Assembly (NCBI GenBank): GCA_025963815.1
Contig: JAOQAA010000387.1
Location: 1-8,845 of the forward strand
Length of the DNA stretch: 8,845 nucleotides
Reading direction: 5' to 3'
Origin: Capsulimonas sp.
Lineage (GTDB): Bacteria > Armatimonadota > Armatimonadia > Armatimonadales > Capsulimonadaceae
The notes under the pieces are model-generated. The model was not told the DNA's origin and searched no databases. It worked only from the letters and a program-made list of their open reading frames with translations. Shown here piece by piece: positions 1 through 4,995 of the stretch (positions are counted from its first letter, which is position 1; every line of letters begins with the position of its first letter). Made by a program: the position numbers and the translations under genes.

Positions 1-1
1 G

Positions 2-976
2 AATTATGGCTGGATCGGTGAATCCTGGAATCTGCTCACCCAGGAAGTCAGCCCGTGGATCATTTCCCAGATAATTTACATCGTTGCCGGCATGCTGGTC
101 GGTTTCATGGTCTCGCTTGTATTCGCCATGATCGGCGGTGGGATGTCCTCAATGTGGACGGGGCGATATAATTCGCCTTCCACGGAGATGTCCCTCATAA
201 TGAACCTTGTGAGCTCCGTCTTTGGTCTCGCGATCAACGTATTTCAGGCGTCCGCGTACTATCGGATGGCCGTAAAGCAAGTCCGCGGCGAGCCGATTAC
301 GCTCAATGATGCATTTAACGGAGCGACGGGCTACTGGCAAATGCTGGCCGCCTTTGTGCTGATCGGCCTTTTGAGCTTCGCCGGCTTGCTGGCGTGCGTG
401 GTCGGGGTCTTCTTCGTGACGGGGCTGTTGATGCCGGCTCTGGCGCTGATTGGCGATGGAGAAAGCGCGCCGCGCGCCATTTCTCGCTCCCTGGATGCGA
501 TGAAAAGCGATTGGGTCAACGCCGGTCTCTTCTCGATTCTATTTACTGCTCTCTATGTGGTCAGCGCAATCCCGTGCGGCCTGGGATTGCTGATCACCAT
601 GCCGATGATGTATTTGATTGCCGCGCTGGCCTACCGGGATATGATCGGAATGCTGGCCCGGGTCGCGCCGATGGATTACGGCGTCGCCCAGGCTGGCGTG
701 TGGCCCCCGCCGCCTTCCATCACGCCGCCGAATCCCCAAACGGGCGTGTGGCCGCCCCCAACGGGGCAAACAGGCGCGTGGCCGCCTCCAACAGGCCAAA
801 CCGGAGCATGGCCTCCGCCACAGAGTGGACAATCAGGAGCGTGGCCTCCGCCTCAAGGTGGACAAACGGGAGCATGGCCACCGCCGCAAGGCGGCAATCC
901 GCCGGGAGCATGGCCACCGCCGCAGGGCCCGCAGTCTTCCCCGGATGAGCCGAATCATCCGCAGGGCAATGTTTGA
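2..976 (+). CDS. Polytopic membrane protein with C-terminal GxWPPP repeat tail (paralogue 1, 5' partial)
   Basis: The reading frame is open from base 2. Residues encoded before the first in-window ATG (92) include GWIGESWNLL, which matches GWIGESWRLF near the N-terminus of the next gene, so the true start lies upstream of the window and ATG 92 is an internal Met. The body holds about six hydrophobic segments, with landmarks shared by the two following genes: YRMAVKQVRGEP, a GLLMPALALIGDG stretch, SRSLDAMKSD, IPCGLGLL and ALAYRDMIGM. This layout resembles the YciC / GPDPase-membrane-domain type of six-helix protein, but that assignment is inferred and the function is unknown. After the last helix comes a soluble tail with seven G-[AV]-W-P-P-P motifs (about 695-922). 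With a cytosolic N-terminus and an even helix count the tail would be cytosolic. The next gene starts 31 nt after the stop, so the two are probably co-transcribed. Confidence 0.85.
   Translation, partial: NYGWIGESWNLLTQEVSPWIISQIIYIVAGMLVGFMVSLVFAMIGGGMSSMWTGRYNSPSTEMSLIMNLVSSVFGLAINVFQASAYYRMAVKQVRGEPITLNDAFNGATGYWQMLAAFVLIGLLSFAGLLACVVGVFFVTGLLMPALALIGDGESAPRAISRSLDAMKSDWVNAGLFSILFTALYVVSAIPCGLGLLITMPMMYLIAALAYRDMIGMLARVAPMDYGVAQAGVWPPPPSITPPNPQTGVWPPPTGQTGAWPPPTGQTGAWPPPQSGQSGAWPPPQGGQTGAWPPPQGGNPPGAWPPPQGPQSSPDEPNHPQGNV
695..922 (+). repeat. In-frame tandem repeat encoding G-[AV]-W-P-P-P units
   Basis: Seven Trp codons sit at 701, 749, 779, 809, 842, 875 and 911, giving spacings of 48, 30, 30, 33, 33 and 36 nt. 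Each lies in a G-[AV]-W-P-P-P motif, usually joined by a short Thr/Ser/Gln/Gly linker such as TGQTG or QSGQSG. All spacings are multiples of three, so copy loss or gain keeps the frame. The repeated Pro-Pro-Pro codons are of the kind known to stall ribosomes unless EF-P acts. The motif looks like a multivalent Pro-rich binding or phosphorylation region, but no partner is visible in the window. Confidence 0.9.
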
Positions 977-995
977 CCGTTACGGCGACTAAATC

Positions 996-1002
996 AGGAG
1001 GA
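996..1002 (+). promoter_or_regulatory. Strong Shine-Dalgarno site for paralogue 2
   Basis: AGGAGGA lies five bases upstream of ATG 1008. This is a near-ideal anti-16S match and it fixes the start of the second membrane gene. Confidence 0.85.
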
Positions 1003-1007
1003 AATGC

Positions 1008-2063
1008 ATGAGCGTATCAATGGGGAGCGGTTACGCGCCGAATCGGCGTGTTGATTTCGGATGGATCGGAGAATCCTGGCGGCTGTTCTCACAGTCGCCG
1101 ACGCCGTGGATCGTGCTGTTTCTGATCAATTTCGTCATCAACGGGATCCTTCGCACGACATTACACGCCGTATTTCCGAACCCCAATTTCTCGGGAAACA
1201 CTCCGGGAATGCCCACATGGGCGGGGTCGGTTTCGACACAGACAATGTCGCCGGTGGGACAGATAATGTCGTCTCTGATTAGCTGGCCGATCAGTTCCTT
1301 TTTTGCGGCGTGTTTCTATCGGATGGCCGTGCGTCAAGTGCGCGGTGAAACCATCGGGACGGGGGATATGTTCGAGGGCGGGCCGTACTTCGTTCAAATG
1401 CTGATCGCCAATTTTGTTCTCGGCGTTCTTTATATTGGCGGCGTTATTGCCTGCTGTGTCGGTGTGTTTGCGGTTGCTGGTTTGATGCTTCCCATGCAGG
1501 CGATGGTCGCCGACGGCGTTCCCGCGATGGACGCGGTCACGCGCAGTTATAACGCGATGAAATCAGATTTGCTAAACGCCGCGCTGTTTAGCTTCGTGCT
1601 GGTGCTGGTGGTTCTGGCAGGCATCATCCCCTGCGGCCTTGGTTTGTTCGCCACCGTTCCCATGGCGTATCTGATGGGCGCGCTCGCTTATCGCGATATG
1701 GGAGATATGCCTGTCAAGACGGCGTTTGCTCCGGATTATGGAGCGCCGCAGCCGGGAGCTTGGCCGCCTCCGCCGAACACGGGAGCCTCCGCAGGCTTCG
1801 GTCAGCCAGGCGGCGCGCCACAATTTGGCCAGCCGCCGGCGCAAAGCAATCAGCCCGGCGCATGGCCTGCGCAGCCGAGCAATCCGCCTGGCGTGTGGCC
1901 TCCGCCGCAGGCTCCGGATCAGCCGGGTTCTGCGCTTCCGCCTCAAGGCGCGGCCCCGAGTGACTGGCCCGCGCAAAGCGCTCCGCCGGCGTTTGGGCAG
2001 ACGCCTCCGTCCGATCCGCAGTCGCCGCCGGACGATCCGAATCGGCCGCTTGGCGGCGTTTAA
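1008..2063 (+). CDS. Polytopic membrane protein with Pro/Gln-rich tail (paralogue 2)
   Basis: This 351-aa protein is the complete form of the family in the window. A short hydrophilic N-terminus carries the family motif FGWIGESWRLF (17-27). Hydrophobic segments follow at about 33-52, 87-105, 131-148, 149-166, 191-210 and 211-229, giving roughly six helices. Conserved landmarks are RMAVRQVRGE (106-115), the RSYNAMKSD stretch after helix 4, IPCGLGLF, and ALAYRDM (225-231), which ends the membrane domain. The last 120 residues are low complexity, rich in Pro, Gln, Gly and Ala. Only four Trp-Pro motifs remain there, so it is a looser version of the paralogue 1 array. The start is supported by the AGGAGGA site. 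The role is unknown; a six-helix YciC/GPDPase-membrane-like fold is inferred from the helix and motif pattern. There is no signal peptide separate from helix 1 and no enzyme motif that I can recognise. Confidence 0.9.
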   Translation: MSVSMGSGYAPNRRVDFGWIGESWRLFSQSPTPWIVLFLINFVINGILRTTLHAVFPNPNFSGNTPGMPTWAGSVSTQTMSPVGQIMSSLISWPISSFFAACFYRMAVRQVRGETIGTGDMFEGGPYFVQMLIANFVLGVLYIGGVIACCVGVFAVAGLMLPMQAMVADGVPAMDAVTRSYNAMKSDLLNAALFSFVLVLVVLAGIIPCGLGLFATVPMAYLMGALAYRDMGDMPVKTAFAPDYGAPQPGAWPPPPNTGASAGFGQPGGAPQFGQPPAQSNQPGAWPAQPSNPPGVWPPPQAPDQPGSALPPQGAAPSDWPAQSAPPAFGQTPPSDPQSPPDDPNRPLGGV

Positions 2064-2081
2064 TCGAATTGCGAATGCTCT

Positions 2082-2118
2082 CAATGGCCGGCGGCGCGAA
2101 CGCGCTCGCCGGCCATTG
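2082..2118 (+). terminator. Strong GC-rich hairpin between paralogues 2 and 3
   Basis: CAATGGCCGGCG (2082-2093) pairs perfectly with CGCCGGCCATTG (2107-2118). Inside it, GCGC (2094-2097) pairs with GCGC (2102-2105), leaving a GAAC loop and one bulged T (2106), about 16 bp in all. It begins 19 nt after the stop of paralogue 2. The following GAATATTAAG is not a proper U-tract, so this may be a weak terminator, an attenuator or an mRNA-stabilising hairpin rather than a full stop. It would reduce expression of the downstream gene relative to the upstream ones, or protect the upstream 3' end. Confidence 0.5.
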
Positions 2119-2197
2119 GAATATTAAGCGAAGGGATTGAAGGAGTCGCTTGCCTGCTTGGTGAATAAACGGACCGTCGTTCTATGTCGTTGTCGAT

Positions 2198-2203
2198 GGA
2201 GGA
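2198..2203 (+). promoter_or_regulatory. Shine-Dalgarno site that selects ATG 2211
   Basis: GGAGGA ends seven bases before ATG 2211. The alternative in-frame ATGs at 2184 and 2196 have no such site at proper spacing, and the SD itself would lie inside the coding region if 2184 were used. Starting at 2211 also gives an N-terminus of about the same length before the WLGEAW motif as in paralogue 2. Confidence 0.75.
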
Positions 2204-2210
2204 TCAGTCC

Positions 2211-3074
2211 ATGAGTACGGGATATGCCGGCGCGGGAACTCACCATCCGCGCAAAGTGAGTTTCGATTGGCTTGGCGAAGCGTGGAAGCTTTTCACGTCC
2301 AACGCCCCTTTGTGGATCGCCGCGACCATCGTGGCGGTTTACGCACCCCTTTGTATCGATTTATTTGTCATCCTCGCTGTCGGTGTTTCGCAGAAGATTG
2401 CCGGTGGCGGAGGCATGTGGTATGCGATTACCCATATGTCCGTTGGACTGACATTCGGCCTGGCGCTGCTGAATGCGGCTTATTCGGCTTTTGTGTATGG
2501 CGGACTCGCGTTGATGGCGCTGAAGCAGGTGCAGGGCGAGCCCGTTTCATTTCGGGATATCTTCTCGGGCGGACCGCTGTTTGGCCGCATGCTGGTCTTT
2601 GGCGTCGTTTATTCCCTGCTCATCGGCGCTGGCTCTCTGTTTCTGGTGCTGCCGGGCGTTTTTCTCGCCGGTCTGCTGCTGCCGGCCATTGCGCTCACGG
2701 CGGCTGGAGCGCCGCTAGGGGACGCCTTGCCGCGCAGCATGAAAGCGATGTGGCCCGACCGGTTTATCGCGATGGGCTTGGCGTTTGTCCTGGGAACATT
2801 GACGCTGATCGGCTCCGGTTTTCTCACCCTCGGCCTGCTGGCGGCCGTGCCGCTGTGGTTCTTAGTCTCCGCGCTGGCGTATCGTGATATGATCGGTATC
2901 CCGGCTCCCGAAGTATCGCTGGATGATATTTTAGGAACCGTGGAGCCGGGACGGGGCGTATACCTGGGAGGAGACGCCGAGTTTGGATACTCGGCGGGGC
3001 AGCCAACGGCGCAGTCGCCGTCTGGTGAGCCGATTGATACGGAGATGGGATCGCCGTCTCCGCCTGCGCCATGA
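2211..3074 (+). CDS. Polytopic membrane protein without the WPPP tail (paralogue 3)
   Basis: This is a 287-aa protein if started at 2211; ATG 2184 would add nine residues. It keeps the family frame: FDWLGEAWKLF near residue 18, ALKQVQGEPVSF after the second hydrophobic region, GVFLAGLLLPAIALTAAG, RSMKAMWPDR, and ALAYRDMIG (from 221) at the end of the membrane domain. It is therefore a third copy with about six helices. The tail (about 229-287) is short, acidic to neutral and Ser/Pro/Gly-rich, without the G-x-W-P-P-P array, so the tail has been lost or was never acquired. A gap of 147 nt with a strong hairpin separates it from paralogue 2. Its stop overlaps the start of the next gene (ATGA), which indicates translational coupling. 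Function is unknown. Confidence 0.88.
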   Translation: MSTGYAGAGTHHPRKVSFDWLGEAWKLFTSNAPLWIAATIVAVYAPLCIDLFVILAVGVSQKIAGGGGMWYAITHMSVGLTFGLALLNAAYSAFVYGGLALMALKQVQGEPVSFRDIFSGGPLFGRMLVFGVVYSLLIGAGSLFLVLPGVFLAGLLLPAIALTAAGAPLGDALPRSMKAMWPDRFIAMGLAFVLGTLTLIGSGFLTLGLLAAVPLWFLVSALAYRDMIGIPAPEVSLDDILGTVEPGRGVYLGGDAEFGYSAGQPTAQSPSGEPIDTEMGSPSPPAP

Positions 3075-3418
3075 AAAATTCTTTTCGGAAAATCGCGATC
3101 GTAATTTGCGCGCTCGTTATTGCGGGCGCGGCGTGTTTTCAAGCTTCCGCTCTCGCATTGACCGTCGGCGTCGTCGCGGGAGCGTTTCTTTTGGTTTCCG
3201 GAATGGCGAGCGGCGGCTCGCTCGGCAACGCGCGAAAATTCGGACAGGCGCCCGCTGACCAGTCCACCCGAATCGGGGTGTCTCTGGCCGCTGCTGGGAT
3301 TGCCGCCGCTTCGCTAGGGCAATCCCACTTCCCGTTTCCGTTTCGCGTGTTTTACGGGATCTGTCTCGCCGTGGGCTGCACTACTGCTGTTGTTCTCGCG
3401 ATTCGGATGACGAAGTAA
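3071..3418 (+). CDS. Small hydrophobic membrane protein, translationally coupled
   Basis: This 115-aa protein starts in an ATGA overlap with the stop of paralogue 3 and has no Shine-Dalgarno site of its own, so it probably depends on re-initiation by ribosomes finishing the upstream gene. A basic N-terminus (MKNSFRK) is followed by hydrophobic stretches at about 8-25, 27-46, 69-84 and 92-111, suggesting four short membrane helices. The middle loop (about 47-68) is polar and contains GNARKFGQ. I do not recognise a family. The coupling suggests a small partner or accessory subunit of the paralogue 3 protein. The codon usage and GC-rich third positions match the neighbours, which supports a real gene rather than a chance frame. 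Confidence 0.75.
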   Translation: MKNSFRKIAIVICALVIAGAACFQASALALTVGVVAGAFLLVSGMASGGSLGNARKFGQAPADQSTRIGVSLAAAGIAAASLGQSHFPFPFRVFYGICLAVGCTTAVVLAIRMTK

Positions 3419-3450
3419 GAAGTCTTTTGAGAACCCCCGAGTTCATTACC

Positions 3451-3475
3451 AGGCAGGCGTGACTTCCTCTTGCCT
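3451..3475 (+). terminator. Possible weak terminator hairpin after the membrane cluster
   Basis: AGGCAGG (3451-3457) can pair with CTTGCCT (3469-3475) with one G-U pair and an 11-nt loop, followed by TTT. The stem is short and the U-run is brief, and it overlaps the -35 box of the next promoter, so termination here is only a possibility. Confidence 0.25.
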
Positions 3476-3498
3476 TTTCCACCGTCACCGGCTATACT
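3470..3498 (+). promoter_or_regulatory. Sigma-70-type promoter for the phosphatase-kinase pair, probably leaderless
   Basis: TTGCCT (3470-3475) and TATACT (3493-3498) are separated by exactly 17 bp, close to the housekeeping consensus. Transcription would begin at about 3504-3508, only a few bases before ATG 3511. The bases before that ATG (CTATCCCTACAACG) contain no Shine-Dalgarno site, so the mRNA is likely leaderless or nearly so. Confidence 0.65.
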
Positions 3499-3510
3499 AT
3501 CCCTACAACG

Positions 3511-4974
3511 ATGAACCTCCTTATCGGCGCCAAAACGGATCTGGGCAAACGATCCAATAATGAAGATTTTTATGCGGTCCTAGATGTCAAGCAGAGCCAT
3601 CTGCGGGCCGACGGAGTGATGATCGTCGCGGACGGTATGGGCGGGCGCAACTTCGGCGAAACGGCCTCCACTGCGGCGGTCGAGGCGGTTGCGGAGACGC
3701 TCGTCGACCTGCTGGACGCACATCGTGACGATGAGATCGACGTGCAGGACGCGCTCGATTCGGCTCTGCGCAAGGCGAACGCCAAGGTCTACGAGCTTTC
3801 ACGCGAGGGTGAGCATTCCGAAGGCATGGGCACGACATGCGTCACCGCCGTAATCAAGGACGGACAGCTTTATATCGGCCATGCGGGCGACAGCCGCGCG
3901 TATATCATCCGTAACCAAAAGATCGAGCAGGTGACCGACGATCATTCGTATGTCGCCGAGCAGGTTCGCGCCGGAGTGATTACCGAGGAGAGCGCGCGCA
4001 AGTCGCGGTTCCGCAACGTCATTACACGCGCTGTAGGTATCGAGCCGGCGATCACGCCGGATGTTGCGCGCTATCCCTTGTCGGGGATCGACGCAGTGCT
4101 GATCTGTACCGACGGGCTGACCGGCCCGGTGCGGGATCCAGATATCGAGCGTATCCTTCTGGCGGCCCCCAGCGCGCAGATCGCCGCCGACAAGCTGGTG
4201 GCGATGGCGAAGAACAACGGTGGGAGCGACAATATCACCGCCGTTGTCGTCCGATTTTCGGAGGGACCGATCGTGCCCGACGCCGCGATGCCCGAAGTCG
4301 AGGATCAGAACGATTTCCTGAACCCCAAGAAGTGGCGCGCGCCGCGCACTCCGCGTCCAGCGGGACAGTCGGTCCTGGTGGGGCTTCTGCTGCTGTTTAT
4401 CGCCAGCACGATCTATCTGACCAGCATCGCCATGGACGCCGGTTACGAGTGGCAGGCGGCCTGGCCGCCGCTCGCCAAGCCGCTTCCGCCTCCGGTCCGT
4501 CTCCACGACTTCCAGCATTTGACTTACAAAGCTCCCGAGACGTTTTACGAGACGGCGGTGCGCGGCGGGCCGCTCACTTATAGCGACGCCGAGAATACCG
4601 TCTCCGCCGTCACCCAGGCCGGCGATATCGTGGCGCTTGCGCCCGATGGCAAAACGAATTACAAATTCCCACTGGACATGACTACGTCTTCCGAAGAAAG
4701 CGGCGTCGCTCCAAAGAAGCCTGGCGTAGCTCTGAAGAAGCCCATAGAACTGAACGTCCATTTCGCCACGGATTCGCAGGGTAATCTATATGTCGCCGAT
4801 GCCGCCGGCAAGAGCATCGTGAAGTACAAAGCTTCGGGCGACAAGATCGGCCCCATCGCCAAGGGCCATCTGAACAGCCCCGAATCGATCGCGGTCTCCG
4901 CCGACGGCACGGTCTATGTCGTCGATGGCGGACATTTGATGGCTATCCATCCCGCCGCCAAAGCGGCTCACTAA
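3511..4974 (+). CDS. PP2C-family protein Ser/Thr phosphatase with membrane helix and C-terminal NHL-like repeats
   Basis: The 487-aa product removes phosphate from Ser/Thr in proteins, using two metal ions. Residues 1-250 form a full bacterial PP2C domain: RSNNED (14-19), VADGMGG with D41, GMGTTC, GDSR (126-129), CTDGLTG with D201, and GSDNITAVVV with D240 and N241. All the usual metal-ligand positions are present, so it should be active. A basic stretch (KKWRAPRTPRP) precedes one hydrophobic helix at about 285-307, placing the catalytic domain in the cytosol and the rest outside. The outside part has a Pro-rich linker, then YVADAAGKSIVKYK (about 424-438) and YVVDGG near the end, which are NHL-like beta-propeller blades. 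There are only two or three, too few for a closed propeller. The start is fixed by the promoter and by the PP2C fold beginning at once. The kinase follows after 21 nt, so this is probably its opposing partner. Confidence 0.93.
   Translation: MNLLIGAKTDLGKRSNNEDFYAVLDVKQSHLRADGVMIVADGMGGRNFGETASTAAVEAVAETLVDLLDAHRDDEIDVQDALDSALRKANAKVYELSREGEHSEGMGTTCVTAVIKDGQLYIGHAGDSRAYIIRNQKIEQVTDDHSYVAEQVRAGVITEESARKSRFRNVITRAVGIEPAITPDVARYPLSGIDAVLICTDGLTGPVRDPDIERILLAAPSAQIAADKLVAMAKNNGGSDNITAVVVRFSEGPIVPDAAMPEVEDQNDFLNPKKWRAPRTPRPAGQSVLVGLLLLFIASTIYLTSIAMDAGYEWQAAWPPLAKPLPPPVRLHDFQHLTYKAPETFYETAVRGGPLTYSDAENTVSAVTQAGDIVALAPDGKTNYKFPLDMTTSSEESGVAPKKPGVALKKPIELNVHFATDSQGNLYVADAAGKSIVKYKASGDKIGPIAKGHLNSPESIAVSADGTVYVVDGGHLMAIHPAAKAAH
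4702..4743 (+). repeat. 21-bp in-frame tandem duplication in the phosphatase linker
   Basis: Two adjacent 21-nt units (4702-4722 and 4723-4743) match at 17 of 21 positions and encode GVAPKKP and GVALKKP. The duplication adds a basic, Pro-containing segment just before the NHL-like part. It is old enough to have gathered four substitutions. Confidence 0.8.
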
Positions 4975-4995
4975 CGCAAGGCCCACGAGCCGCTG

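Noticed and set aside
695..922. CRISPR-like array of regularly spaced repeats
   Set aside because: The repeats are short, in frame, directly adjacent and encode a consistent peptide motif; there are no unique spacers of equal length and no cas genes.
394..948. 184-codon frame on the + strand, shifted within paralogue 1
   Set aside because: It overlaps the conserved membrane core and repeat tail in another frame and has no homologous counterpart in paralogues 2 and 3.
92..976. ATG 92 as the real start of the first gene
   Set aside because: The frame is open back to base 2 and encodes the GWIGESW motif found near the N-terminus of the next paralogue, so the gene begins before the window.
2158..2185. 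Promoter TTGGTG-N16-TTCTAT before paralogue 3
   Set aside because: Each box matches the consensus at only about half of its positions; too weak to list, although its predicted start near 2192 would agree with ATG 2211.
3799..4761. 320-codon open frame on the - strand across the phosphatase gene
   Set aside because: It is opposite a well-defined PP2C/NHL-like gene, its translation is Arg/His/Asp-rich with no family motif, and GC-rich coding DNA commonly leaves the opposite strand open.
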